Origin: Enchytraeus crypticus | Lineage: Eukaryota; Annelida; Clitellata; Enchytraeida; Enchytraeidae | NCBI GenBank assembly: GCA_905160935.1 | Contig: CAJHZI010000649.1 | Location: 558,001 to 622,000, forward strand | DNA: 64,000 nucleotides | Direction of reading: 5' to 3' | Part shown: positions 20,965 to 35,755 of the stretch, one piece after another | Position numbering within the stretch: the stretch's first letter is position 1 | Layout: the number at the start of each line of letters is the position of its first letter | Notes under the pieces: model-generated | Told to the model about the DNA's origin: nothing | The model's input: only the letters and a program-made list of their open reading frames with translations | Database searches by the model: none | Position numbers and translations under genes: made by a program

Positions 20965-21510
20965 ACAACACCCATAGGTGTTTATAAAACCTCCCCCTCC
21001 AACTGTCCCGCCCTACACCTAAAGTAGGTGTGGTGGGATCCAGATTCTCCTTTAGAGTATTTTTTCAGCCGAAGCGCCCCTAACAAATTGAACCCTGTTT
21101 AAAATAGTGCTGCTAATGAACCATACTTTCACAACAGCGTAGATACATGCACGGTAGGAGTTGGACCTGGATGACTGTCCTAGTCAATAATCTCGGGAGT
21201 GCGGCTTCAACCACTGGGTCAGCTTATAAAAATGTAGATTTTAACTGAAATGCTCGAAAAACAATATTTAAAAAACTCTTACTGATCAAAATTCACAAAT
21301 CAGTGCGTTCTTTATTAAAAGGTCTGGTTTAGTTTTTAGCGCATGGACCGCGGAACGCTGACTGTTCGACGGACCACTAACTTGTGGAATGTCCTGCAAT
21401 CAGTGTTGAAGGACCACTGATTTGTAAATAAAGTGATTTTTATTGTATCCCATGAAATAAAGAATCTTCTGTCCGACATAATTTAAAGCATTATATTTTT
21501 ATTTTATCTT

Positions 21511-21730
21511 AATAGCGTAGGGGTTACGTCATGAAATTTTAAATGACAGATCCTGAGATGAATTGAACTCTCGCGGGTTAGAATCCCAATCCCGCTGATC
21601 TAAGAGCAAAATCTCGGACATTCGCCGGACTGGTTATACGGAAAATGGACTAAATTGCATAACGATTTGAAAATGTGTTACTAAAATGTGATAATATCAA
21701 CATAATTGATCATTTCACTATACTGCGTGT
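21511..21730 (+). mobile_element. SINE family B copy (about 220 bp)
   Basis: Near-collinear with 10781-11000: TAGCGTAGGGGTTACGTCAT, GAAATTTTAAATGACAGATC, CGGGTTAGAATCCC (B-box-like), TCTCGGACATTCGCCGGACT and GATCATTTCACTATACTGCG. Confidence 0.7.
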
Positions 21731-22515
21731 TTACTTTTATAAATGCGTATATTTCATTCTTTTTATTGTTTGTGAAATTCCTTTAACTTTCAGTATTATA
21801 TTGAATATATTCTATCATTTCTGTGATAGGACGCCATCTGAGGAATGTTTAATTTAGCAGCAGCTATATTTTCAAGCTCAGAAAATGATTGCATGCGGCT
21901 GAAATCCAGTGTCTCTACGGGCGGAATATATTTATCTGAAAATATTTAATGCATGGCTCAATAACTGAGGCCATGAGAAATATGTAACGGGTTGAGTAGC
22001 AGAATTAAGTTAAAAACCCTTAACATCAGTAACTATTGTTCACCGCACGATTATGTCCAATCTTAGATATTTATTCTAATTTTTTTCTATTTGTCAATTG
22101 ACAATAATTTAGAACAGTAGTTTGCCTGGCACTATAACTACTAGTAGCAAGTACAATCTATTGGTATACGATGGTCAACTAATAGTGAACCTCGTCAAAG
22201 CGTTTGAAAGTTCTTTAGAGTCTCCCAAAACGGTTCTAATTCCTGCGAATTGCATAAATTGAAAGCTCTCAAATGTGAAATATAAAATGAACGGATGCCA
22301 TTTGTCACTGGACTATGTGATATTGTAAAGCTCGCCTTCATATTTTATTATGACGCCGGTTTCTAAAGTCGTTACAAAATAAGAGGAGCATAAAGGAGCT
22401 TTCGTTTTTCGAAGATATTTTCATAGAAAGTTGAGCCAGTCCCAAAATTTTGGGACAATCACTAAAGCTCTAATCTCTTATGTTCATGTTATTATCTCAT
22501 TCTCTATCTCTCTAG

Positions 22516-22635
<120 letters not shown>

Positions 22636-22660
22636 CTTTCTCTTAGTGCACCAGTAATGC

Positions 22661-22797
22661 TAAAGCTGGTAAAGCTAATGTTAACGTCAGTTTCCTCCCT
22701 CGAAAGCGATGTCAGTGACGGGAGAGTCCAGGATTTGAACCCCGCACATACTGATCCGCGGTTGAGTGCCTTACTGACATCGCCTCTGGCTCCAGCC
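22661..22797 (-). mobile_element. tRNA-derived SINE family 1, inverted
   Basis: The plus strand shows TAAAGCTAATGTTAACGTCA, GTTTCCTCCCTCGAAAGCGA, GGATTTGAACCCCGCACATA and GACATCGCCTCTGGCTCCAG. Nearly full length. It sits beside a CT/TA microsatellite. Confidence 0.8.
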
Positions 22798-23542
22798 TAC
22801 TGGCAGGTCCATAACATATAAGTTTTTGAAACTCATGGCTCTCATGGCATATAAAGTAAAAGTGCTATAACTTGGCATCTAAACAACAAGAAGATATAAC
22901 CCATGCATTTTCCTGAACAAGCTTGGGATCCTAGGCTTGAACTGTTGTGATCTCGCTTTCTCTTCAACTTTTCTATACTGAGTCATCATCGAGTGATGCA
23001 TTGTCGTCTGTTAATGAAGAGTCTGCATGAGGCGTCTTAAACTTTATCTAACAGCCAGAAACCCGACGTTAAATTCTCATTGATTTATATTAATTGACTC
23101 TTCTATTTTGCAGTGGCCCTGAGATAACAAGCCAAAACAAGCAATGCCTTTAATATTGGACTTTTTGGGTCAGTTAATTGGACTTCACTGGTTATCTCTG
23201 TTACAAAGTAACATACTATGAAAGCGTAAGTACAGCAGCAATTTAGCTGGAGAAATTTTCCACTCACAATTGGATCACGTGTAGAACGCGAATCAAACAT
23301 CTTAGAACATTCAAGGTGATCTCTTGATAAATTTAACGCTGATTGCCAAGAAATCAAATAATATGCAAATCTAGACCACTACAGCAAAGCTCCGAGTACA
23401 AGTTAACCCTTACCCTAACAGAAAGATCAGCTTGTATAGTTTATCTTTGTTCTAAGTCATTGTGAAACCACTTGGGTAGCTTTAAACCATCTACTCTTCT
23501 GTAAACGTAAATTTATATGGATTTTATAATTGCATAAGGAAA

Positions 23543-23610
23543 GCCTTACAGCGCAGTGGTACAACGCTCGACGCCTGAACAACAGGTCGTGAGTTCGTGA
23601 CTGCGTTGCG
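23543..23610 (+). mobile_element. tRNA-like SINE head
   Basis: CTTACAGCGCAGTGGTACAA, CGCTCGACGCC, then a B-box-like CGTGAGTTCGTGACTGC. Box A and box B spacing is tRNA-like, but the arms do not pair well, so it is probably a SINE remnant rather than a tRNA gene. Confidence 0.45.
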
Positions 23611-23879
23611 ATAAGGGTTTTTTTCTTTCATAGCGGCGACTAAAACTTCAGTTGAGTACACTTGGAGATGTCCGTATGGCGGATAGCCTCCCTTAAGTTT
23701 CCTATATAGAATCCCCATGTACATAACGACACGCTAAAGGGAAGTTATTAATTTACTCGTAAATGCTTATTTCTATTCTTCTATGCGTGCATGTTTATCT
23801 TGTACATAGTATCTCATTTCCATTTTTGTGATTCAGCGCCTACGTATATTTTATTGTGAAATCTCCAACATTTACACCC

Positions 23880-23972
23880 TCTTTATATCTCTCCTAGTGC
23901 ACTGCCTACTGGCAGGTCCATGGTATATAACGCATCCACTCTTCTCTGTCTTCCGGTTTCCACTTCATGTCT
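23880..23972 (-). mobile_element. LINE family A 3' terminus (short copy)
   Basis: On the minus strand: a piece with GGAAACCGGAAGACAGAGAA, then GGACCTGCCAGTAGGCAGTG, CACTAGGAGAGATA. Only about 90 bp of the 3' end are present. Confidence 0.6.
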
Positions 23973-24061
23973 ACACTTACACCCTATATATGAAATATAA
24001 ATAAGCATTACAAGCGCAAATAACACTAAACATAATTATCCGTTCAGATCACGTATCATGA

Positions 24062-24242
24062 GATCACTCGAGCACAGGTACTGGAGAACAGGTATTGGAG
24101 CACAGGCATTGGAGCACTGGTACTGTAGCATAGACACTGTAGCATAGGCACTGTAGCATAGAAACTGTAGCATAGACACTGGAGCACAGACACTGGAGCA
24201 CATGTATTGAAGCAAAGACACTGGAGCATAGACACTGGAGGA
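24062..24242. repeat. 14-bp minisatellite
   Basis: Units such as GGAGCACAGGTACT, GTAGCATAGACACT and GGAGCACAGACACT, about 13 copies. The 14-bp period makes the apparent Cys/Gln-rich frame on the minus strand a repeat artefact. Confidence 0.85.
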
Positions 24243-25136
24243 ATGTTAGGACTAATGTCGTCTGTTAGTTAAATAATTATTATTCATTTGAAAAAGTAAA
24301 GATAGATAGGCCTAATATCACATGTTAATAATTTATTTGCCGTTAATTGTCTCATGTTTAATGATGTGCGTTATATTCTAAAACTTCAATCTATGAACCG
24401 CAGATATTCGTATGAAGGTATATAGAACAGAATGTTTTTTTAAACAAATGAGAGCCTTGCATTAAAATTGTCTGTACGAAGGCCTGTTAATTGAATGGTT
24501 GCTTAACTGAACTTTAGCAGAATGCAAACGATCGAGATGACTTTATTGGGTCATCCACAATATTATATTACGTCAACAACAACTGCAAATTTGTTCCACT
24601 CTCGTACTTTTGCATCATCGATCATTTTTTAATTATGACAATATTGATTGATAAAATTATATAATATGGCAATCAAGAGCAAGAACTTTATTTCATTTGT
24701 GTAGACCTGAACATTTATTTGCTTAGGAACACTGTACTTTAGTTGTGAAATGCAAGGCGGCAACATTAATAAGATCATATAAGATCGGTCTCCTAAAGTA
24801 GGTGATCAATGGATCTAAAGGCTACTTGTAAGCTAGGCTTAAATGTTTAAGTCTAGTTTAGCACCAAGTTTACTTCGCGCAACAAACATACCAGTGACAA
24901 ACTTCAAATTTGCAAAAATTAAGGTCATCAAATGATAGTCTAAAACTATTTTTAAAACCAGAATATTTCAAATTGGATAATGGATTCAAGAAAAGATCAA
25001 GAGCGCGTTACCTTCAATTGATCATAATCATCAACATCGTCATCAATGAAAGTTACGAATCTTTAATCCAATACTTTAAAAAATCGTAATGCATTTAGGT
25101 CAATTTTATGTTGACGTCAGGTTGTATGCATTTTTA
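24243..25136. other. Intergenic sequence, nothing recognised
   Basis: AT-rich sequence between a minisatellite and the hAT element; no coding or repeat signal noticed. Confidence 0.5.
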
Positions 25137-25144
25137 CAAATTTG

Positions 25145-26007
25145 CAGGGGCGGATCCAGGAATTTTTGAAGGGGGGCCCGAATTTTTTTTAGTGTACATA
25201 TTTTTTCTTTCGCCCTGCCTTCTTCGGGACATGTGACGCAGCCAGACAAAATGCTGTTGGGGGGGGGGGGGGGCTAAACAAATTTCACTACTGAGATCGG
25301 CTCATAGAGAACTATGTTTATTTCAAAAATACACTCAAATATGCACACACACCAGGCCGTCAAAGAGGTTTAAAAACCTATCAAGTTGATCACCCATCAT
25401 GCATGCATAAAGGTACAAACTAAAAAATGAATATAGTGAGTGTATTCCCGTATCTTCCCCCCCCCCCCCACTCATAACCGTACTAAAGTGCGAGAAAAAA
25501 CTAAAATTTCTAAAATCTTACATTTGTTATGGAAAAAAATAGGTTAATTTTTTCATCTCTGAAGAAACTCAACAGATCTAGACGAATTGCAAAAGTGACC
25601 TAGTTATGGCGGTAGAGGGGGCTTAAGCCCCTCCCAGTCAAGACTGTTTGCACCACTGCTCCGGGACAGAGTTCACATTTTTACTCACACAATTTTTTCC
25701 TCTTATACAGTGGTTAAAGTTAAAATTGAGAGCTAGTAAAACATTCAACTTTTTTCGGGCCCCCTTGCATTATACAGGGCTTCTATTATATGAAATATGG
25801 GCCCCTAGTGGGGCCCATATTTGAAAAAATCGAGCTAATGGAACTGAGTTCCCTCTCGTACCCCTCCCCCCCACCATAACCGCTACCCTTACAAACATAT
25901 TTGCACATAGAAATTTCCATAGAAACAATGAAAATATAGTTTTAAATTTTTTCGGCGGGCCTAAGTGGGGCCCGGGCCCCCTGGGCACCCCTCTGGATCC
26001 GCCACTG
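25145..26007. mobile_element. Non-autonomous hAT-type DNA transposon (863 bp) with 8-bp TSD
   Basis: Terminal inverted repeats begin CAGGGGCGGATCCAG (left) and CAGTGGCGGATCCAG (right, reverse complement), 14 of 15 identical. Both sides are flanked by the identical 8-bp duplication CAAATTTG (25137-25144 and 26008-26015). TIR start CAG, the GGCGGATCCAG core and the 8-bp duplication are hAT features. The interior has long G and C homopolymers and no transposase-like frame, so it must be mobilised in trans. Confidence 0.9.
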
Positions 26008-26015
26008 CAAATTTG

Positions 26016-28911
<2,896 letters not shown>

Positions 28912-28945
28912 ATAATACAGATAAAAAATTGGAGGATATTAAGCA

Positions 28946-29366
28946 ATGCCTGGGAATCAACCCTTGGTGGTGAACAGCGGTAACGAGCATGTCAGTTCCT
29001 CACAAACCTCTGACGCTGGCTCTGCTTGCAGAACTCCCTCTGCCCAGACTCGAAACACTCTTCAGCGTCCCTTGCTCACAGACGACCAAAGCACAACCAT
29101 ACAGAGGAAATCCGATAGCCAAAACATCGAAAGTCCGTCGCCAGACCTAACGGATTCCAAATCGGCAGACGTAAAGAAGATAGTTGCATTGGACGGGGGG
29201 GGGGGGTGGATGTGCGTTATCGGATGCTCGTTCATGCACTTCCTGTTGGGCGGATTTACTAGAAGTTTTGGAATCGTGTATGTTGACATGTTGGATCGAT
29301 TCCAATGCAGCGCCGCCACTGGATCAGCTATTGGAGCGGTGTTCACTTCCATTAGAATGGGATGTG
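28946..29366 (+). CDS. MCT exon 1 (N-tail and TM1)
   Basis: Residues 1-140 plus one base. Ser/Thr-rich cytoplasmic tail, then VALDGGGGWMCVIGCSFMHF and TM1. Donor TGTG|GTAAGT. A run of 12 G encodes the four Gly of the signature motif. Confidence 0.92.
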
Positions 29367-32300
29367 GTAAGTTGAATATTTAACTTTCACAATCGAAAGA
29401 ACAAAGCTTATTTCATGCATTAGCTCTATAGTACAATCATTAAAGGCTCTACTCGATCATTACAGATCCTCTAAATCAATTTGATAAATTTGAATGAGCA
29501 ATAGGCCTAACTGTATTTTTAGTTACTTTCATTAGATAAGAATGTGATAAGTGAAATTTATAATTTGTTGAGTTAAATAGATACGCAAGCCTATTAAAGC
29601 AAAGCAGTTTTATTTCAAAATATAAACCTACACGCATATTGTGAAAACTAGTAACCTGTCGGCTGATCGACATATTCGAAGCAATTAGCGGCGGTTTTAG
29701 CGCATAACGGAAGAGAGCTAGGTTTATACATGTCTATATTGAAAGGTAAAAGAGGTAGACCATATTGTATGTGTATCGTTGCATCTACAGGTCCTCTTGT
29801 TGGAATACTAACGAAGAAGTTTAGTGTAAGGTCAGTTACGGGAATAGGGGCTCTGACCTTTTCTGCGGGATGCTTTATGTGTGCCTTCGCCACTTCACCT
29901 GCTCATATGTTCTTCTCATATAGTGTGATAAGTGGTAAGTTTTATCCTTCGTAAATAGCAAATTAAGCACTACATGTAAGAAAGACTAAGCAAGAGCTAA
30001 CTGCAACATGGTTGCAGCCTGCAAATTCTTCTATATTCGAATAAAAAGACGCGCCTTGTTAAAGTTGCTTTATCCTTTTGTCGAAAACACTGAAATGATC
30101 ACTTTAATTCATGAAAGTTTTATATGAATTCTTTACGCATCCGTATCATATATTCTCGTGTTATATATAATATATATTTCACCAAAATCATGGCAGTAAG
30201 CAAAACCTTGAAAACAGACAAACAAACGATTATCTAGCATCTATCGATCTATAAACGAGCATCTATCGATACAACTTAAAGATATTAAACGTGATAACAA
30301 GCATAACTAAGCACAACTAAAATTCGTAATAAACTGTTTATTCTTTAAACCATAATTTTCTCATTATCTGTTTAAAACCAGCCTTTCGAAATATAACCAA
30401 AACCTAAACCGAGTCTTTGGTGGTGAAATTAGTTAATTAAACTCGCGTTATGGCCGAGACAATGAATAATAAAGTAACTGTTAACTGCGCGTGTAATAAG
30501 AGACTACTAAGCTGGTTGTGAGAAAGGCTTTGAGAAATCACATTAGAAGCCCTATATTTCAATAGTATATTACGGCAGTATATTGTGGTAGTATATTTTG
30601 GCAGCATATTTGAGTAAGATATATAATCATTATAATGGAATTAGCGTGTTGATCAACCCTTTCCGCAGAGTGAACGTTGACAATGATTTTTGTGAATAAA
30701 TCTATTAACATGCGCATTGAACCTGTCAATTATCAAATCGTTAAAGATAGAGAGAGAAAGGTCAGATATCATCTTGTTAATACCTTTCATGATATATTCG
30801 GGTTGCTGATACGTAAGTTATATCATCGTTGTGCTTTCTACAGGTCTCGGGGGTGCTATGGTTTACTTTCCGGCCGTGGTCATAGTGGGGCAGTACTTCG
30901 ACAAGCGTCGAGGTGTGGCCCTGGGGTTGTCAACGGGTGGATCTGGCCTCGGCTGCATTGCCATCCCACCTCTATACCATCTCACGTTCTCTATATACGG
31001 GTATACGGGTGCCTTCATCATTGCCACTGGAATAGTTCTCAACTTCTTCGTTTGCTCCGCCTTGTTTCGTCCACTCGCAAGTTCCTGGCGAGGAATAAAC
31101 GTAGCTCTGAGGAAGAGGTTACGACTTGAAGCTGCAGATGTACAAGAGCCAACGGTTCTGATTGAAAACGACGAAAGGACAGACGAGTCAGTGACTCAGG
31201 GAAATACCAGCGATGCAATTGATGTGCCTAAAGTGACCTTTCCTGGCTCGCTTGGAAGGCATTCCTACGGCAGTATAGAATCATCAGAGGCTTTTCAGAG
31301 ACGAATATCGGAAATGAGAAATGACTCGTACGGCGGTAGATCTGAAAGTTTTGATACGAGAAAGACAAGAAAATCATGTGACGCAATCGATGGATCTGCA
31401 GATCAGCCGAGAGAACGGATCGCAGGTAGAGATATGCGGATAGAAGACTTAGTATTTCCGGAATTTTTATTTCCCTACCGACCAGCGCCAGGTGAACAAG
31501 ATTTCAGAACAAGGCAGTGCATAGTGAATGAAGATCGGCTTAACGACGTCACGGAAATCCCGAGAGATGAAGGAATCAACTTCAAGAATAAGGACCGAGA
31601 CTCCACAAGCGAGAGTGGGACCACGGACTCAACCGGGTCGGTCACAAGTGACGAGGGATCTCAGAGAAGCGAAGACAGACGTAAAGAATCTCTAGAGAGC
31701 CCCAGTGAAGATGCCGCATGCGCTCAGCCTAATGGCATTTGCCACAAACTTGACAGTTATTTTGGTTTCTCACTTTTACGAAGTCCGTCATTTTCATGTT
31801 TCATTGTCGCGCTAGGATTGGGAACAATGGCCTATATAGGAGCACAGAACCTCATTGTGGCCCATGCCATCGAGAGGGGTGTCGATGCTGACATGTCCGT
31901 GTATATTCTCTCGGCCATCGGAGCCGCAGATACGACCGGTCGAGTCCTATCCGGAGTCCTATTTGACGTCCCGATCATTAGACGCTGGCGCAAATTTCTA
32001 TTTACTTTCATCTTGTTAGGGTCGGGGCTTTCGATCATTACCTGGGGTTTTTGCCGAAATTTCGCTCAGTTTATTGGACTAAGTTTGGCTAATGGAGCCT
32101 TTAATGGTGCTTTGGTTACTGGAAGGCCAGTAGTGGTGGCGGACATTGTGGGGATAGCGAATATGAGTCAGGCGTTTGGTTTAACTGTGTTCTGTCAGGG
32201 AGTGTTCATAGGCATTGGACCTTACTTAGCAGGTTTGTGAAACTTTAGTCGTCTACTAACTGTCTACTTTTAATTTTGTTTTAATTTTATCTTGATTGGC

Positions 32301-33078
32301 TTCATATAGTTCATACTTTCAGGGATTAATCTATCTAACCGATCTACTGGTTACTTAGCCGAGCGGATTGCATTCATGGCTTGAAGGCAGCAAGGCACGA
32401 GTCCGATTCTCAGCCTGACCGTCTCTGACAGTACCTTTGTTGTATGGCAACCTGCTTTAATTGTTGCTCTACTATTTGACAGCAAATTTTCCTTCTTATG
32501 TCAGATACTAAACGGTGATATTCAGTTTCATGATATTTTAGTGGAATTTCAGTGCCTTTACATTATTTCAGTGTCTTCACTTTATTTCAGTGTCTTCACT
32601 TTATATCGGTGCCTTGACTTTATTTCAGTGTTTTCACTTTATTTTAGTGTCTTCCCTTTATGTCAATGTCTTCACTCTATTTCAATTTCTTCACTTCATT
32701 CCAGTCTCTTTCACTTTATTTCGGTGTCTTTCACTTTATTTCAGTTTTATCACTTTATTCAGTATCCTCATTTTAATGCGTTATTCTATTCTCTCTTTTT
32801 AATGTCATCCTTCTTTTTCAATTCACTTTACTTAGTATCATAATCATGGTTACGTTTTCTACCGTTAAAATAATTTCTATAAAAATTCATCTGATAAAAT
32901 TAAACACTTTTTTCTGTCAACCCGGTACTATTACAGTTTTTTTATTCTATAAGGTTACTTACGGGACGTCAGCGGGATATACTTGTGGTCCTTCGTGTTC
33001 ACCGGCTCCTGTTCCTGTCTCGCCGCCATTCTCTATCTCATAGGAAACAGGATTGGAAGAAGAGCCAGATGCTGCTAG
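28946..33078 (+). CDS. Monocarboxylate transporter (SLC16-like, MFS), four exons, whole gene
   Basis: Proton-linked or related carrier of monocarboxylates or similar substrates across the plasma membrane. The spliced product is 692 aa (28946-29366, 29791-29934, 30844-32232, 32954-33078); all junctions are GT-AG and phase 1. An in-frame TAA lies six bases before the ATG. The N-terminal tail of about 80 aa is hydrophilic. The family signature at TM1 reads DGGGGW (83-88), where the usual form is DGGWGW. YFDKRRGVALGLS follows around TM4/5. A long charged central loop spans about 267-495. The second half begins SPSFSCFIVALGLG and contains AADTTGRVLSG, whose Asp and Arg four apart match the catalytic pair of MCT1. 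The last exon adds TM12 and a short basic tail (NRIGRRARCC). Twelve membrane spans fit. The substrate is unknown; closest in type to the orphan invertebrate MCT12/14-like group. Confidence 0.93.
29791..29934 (+). CDS. MCT exon 2
   Basis: Residues 141-188: GPLVGILTKKFSVRSVTGIG, then ALTFSAGCFMCAFATSPAHM, FFSYSVIS. This is the TM2-TM3/4 segment, typical of SLC16 (GP...L...FG.R.V). Acceptor TCTACAG|GTCC, donor AGTG|GTAAGT. Confidence 0.92.
30465..30600 (+). mobile_element. Fragment of the modular SINE-like element in MCT intron 2
   Basis: Contains AACTGTTAACTGCGCGTGTA, ATAAGAGACTACTAAGC, matching the central core of the 1378 and 62098 elements. Confidence 0.4.
30844..32232 (+). CDS. MCT exon 3 (large exon, central loop)
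   Basis: Residues 189-651: the GLGGAMVYFPAVVIVGQYFD, KRRGVALG motif, TM4-TM6, the Ser/Glu/Arg-rich cytoplasmic loop of about 230 residues, and TM7-TM11. The loop is longer than in vertebrate MCT1-4. Acceptor TTTCTACAG|GTCTC, donor GCAG|GTTTGT. Confidence 0.93.
32340..32440 (+). mobile_element. tRNA-like element in MCT intron 3
   Basis: TTACTTAGCCGAGCGGATTG, CATTCATGGC and CGAGTCCGATTCTCAGC resemble tRNA boxes A and B. The overall cloverleaf is poor; a SINE remnant is likely. Confidence 0.4.
32536..32775. repeat. 19-bp minisatellite in MCT intron 3
   Basis: Unit AGTGTCTTCACTTTATTTC, about 12 imperfect copies. The Phe/Ser/Leu-rich frames over it are artefacts. Confidence 0.85.
32954..33078 (+). 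CDS. MCT exon 4 (TM12 and C-terminus)
   Basis: Residues 652-692: GYLRDVSGIYLWSFVFTGSC, SCLAAILYLIGNRIGRRARC, C, stop TAG at 33076. YLRDVSG..LWSFVFTG matches the family pattern G.L.D..G.Y...F...G. Acceptor CTATAAG|GTTAC. The phase fits exon 3 exactly. Confidence 0.88.
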
Positions 33079-34129
33079 TCTACAGCTGGACGAATTAACG
33101 AACGGATTTATAACAATTTTGATAATTTTATTTTATTAACTCGTGTAATACGTGTGTAATTTTACGTTTATTGTACTAATCGTTTTCGTAATCAATGTAC
33201 TGTGCTGTATTCAATGGAATTATTAGTTTTCAGATGGGGCGAATGAAATTTATGTTAACAAAATTTCAAACAAAAATTAATGAAAAGTATTTTGAAAATA
33301 TTTCAAAATACTCTTTTAATCTTTTAGAGTATTTTGAAAATAGAAAATGAAATTGTATTTTCTATTTTGAAAATGCTTTAGTACCCGTCACTATCTCTCG
33401 GTTAGTTTTACGGCTTGTTTACTTGCTGCATAACATAAGGTCTATTCATATATTTCTTAGGCAATGTCCTGTATCTATAAACAGGCAAAAACCTTTCCAC
33501 ATTACGAGCGATAAATTATTGAATTTAAACGCTGCTTTGTTATTAAATTGTGTAAAATTCTGACACGGTCGTGATATTTGGTACAAATTTTTTAATGACA
33601 GAATTGATCAACTTCATTCGATGGCCTTTTACCTCGACTCTTTTGCCGTTATTTCTCTCGCTGGCCAGATATCACGTTTGCTACATTATTATCTAACAGT
33701 ATTTCAGTGTGCCAACCTCCTTTGCTTGTATTAATGCGTTAGTACACAACTTTTACTGAAGTCGTGATATTACGTAGGACGGTGACTTAACGGTGATTCT
33801 AGTGATTACCAGTAACCTTATCAGTACGAATCAAGCTTAACTACTGTCACATCGTTTGTTAATCATTGGCTTGTTAATGATTTGTGTTAATCTGATGGTT
33901 CTTTTGTATAACTATCTAATCTTTTACCTTGTACAGCGCAAAAAAATATGGAATTGAATATGATCTTCTCTTTGAGGATAATTTACGCACACTGTTATTA
34001 CGCTGGCTGGATAGTCGAGTTGATAGGAAACTTTACTGTCAAGTCAGCTGTGGACCACAAGTTCAAATCTCTGCTAGACTGTCTGTAAATTATTCTTGAT
34101 TTGTGCAGAATTTAAGTCTATTTTATAGC

Positions 34130-34290
34130 TTTTTACTACTACTACCAATAATACTAACAATCGATAATAACTATATAGCAGCGTTACGGCCGGTTATAGG
34201 TCTTCGAGACTGTTTTACAGGATCCTGGCAGGTTATTAGCAATCCAATGGTTTATCATATCCTTGTCATCGATAGCGCCAATATGAAAGA
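34130..34290. repeat. Repeat family D
   Basis: Second copy of the 562-765 repeat: CGATAATAACTATATAGCAG, CGGTTATAGGTCTTCGAGAC, TGTTTTACAGGATCC and AGGTTATTAGCAATCC. The short reading frame across it is a by-product. Confidence 0.55.
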
Positions 34291-35514
34291 TACTGTAATA
34301 TTTTTGAGTTGCTGTTACTAGTCATTTTGATGTTGGGACACTTAAATTAAAATATAATTTGATTAAATTTTTTCTTTAGCTTTTTAATTTATTTGTATAC
34401 TATTAATACCAGATGCGTTTTGCTTAATTACATCTCCTTCAAAGTGGTCTCGAAATTTTATTATTATTTCATGACGACGCTTAATAGCAAATCTATTTTA
34501 AATGCTATCATTACAGCAGTTTGGATTCTTAAGCGTTTCTGAAAATTATTTATGACAATCTTTTATTCAAAACTTATCTAGTGTTCTACCAAGTAGCATG
34601 TCCAAGATATATATTCGTATTCAAAATATTTTTCTAATGCTCCATAAATTACATGCTATAGATCAACAAGTTAATCTATTCACAAAAGACTAAGCCTTAT
34701 CCATTCCTTGCATCGTATGTAATTTTTTGAAAAATATGGCTTCAAGGGCGGTATTTCGTTGCAGTCCTCAGTTCTGGCTTAGTCATCTTTACCGATAAGT
34801 GAGTTAGCGATTAGTCTATTTAGCAATGTATCGGACATAATATGGGAAATACTAATAAATTATTGTTAATAGACAGTAATTTAAAAATAGTAACCAATAA
34901 TTAATAACCTTTGCCCGAAATTATGAGAATGGATTATTGTGAAGCTGCTCATTGAAATGAATTGACTTTGAAGCATGTGAAGCCTCCTTCTGAATGGTTG
35001 GGACGAGAGGTAATATGGCAGTAATGTCGAGCTCTCAGTCGCCATGACAACTCTGGCGACCTAGTCATCATGTACTGGGCATTTTGATCAATTGTCAGGA
35101 CATAGTGCAAGTCACCGTAAATTTCAAAATTTAAGTTTTAATTTAAATTAAATTAAAATAAAATAAAATTAAAGTCAATTAAATTAAATTAAAATCAATT
35201 AGATTCAAATAAATTAAAATTAAATTAAATTCAATTCAAAATTTAAATTATCGTAAATTTAAGTAAGCAGAGTTCGAAACCTCACAGACTAGAGTCAAAT
35301 CCTGTTTCAGAAAGTCTCAGCTCACCCCGCCCAACTCCTAAAAGATGTCACGGGGTGTGGGTAAGGGTTTGGGTGCCTATGGATGAGTTGAGTTAGAGTG
35401 GGTTGGCCTGGAACTTTGACTCAAATTTTGGGATTTTGACCCTAATCGGTGGGGTTTAAAAATTTGCCCACCCTACTTATCGTCTCAACTGTATTCTATA
35501 TAGGCAATGTAATA

Positions 35515-35520
35515 TTTATT
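35515..35520 (-). terminator. Candidate poly(A) signal of the beta-helix gene
   Basis: AATAAA on the minus strand, about 240 bases past the stop codon at 35756. Position and sequence fit; it is unproven. Confidence 0.45.
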
Positions 35521-35755
35521 CCCGAAGTAAATGCAAGACAGTGCTAAGTACTAAAATCAGTTTGAAGTTGTTGATTAAACAATTTTTAGCAGCTTTAATA
35601 TCCGTTGACCTCATATTTTTTCCAAACAAACATCGAATTTGTTAACCAAATTCGATTAATATGATCATAAATTACAATTCTTCTTGACAATTTTTCTAAT
35701 TATCGTATTGCAAAGGTTTTAAAATTAATGTCCTATGCAGTCGCATCGCATCATC

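Larger units (their letters stand above)
33079..35755. other. Intergenic sequence between two convergent genes
   Basis: Contains the family D repeat (34130-34290), a tRNA-like stretch at 34004-34085 and AAATTAAATT low-complexity sequence at 35120-35250. The MCT and beta-helix genes converge here. No further gene seen. Confidence 0.55.

Noticed and set aside
23524-23724. 66-aa minus-strand frame
   Set aside because: It covers a tRNA-like SINE; no coding evidence.
24036-24221. Cys/Gln-rich minus-strand frame
   Set aside because: Product of a 14-bp minisatellite; the period is not a multiple of three.
30677-31129. 150-aa frame overlapping MCT exon 3
   Set aside because: It is out of frame with the clear SLC16 coding sequence, and its upstream part is intron.
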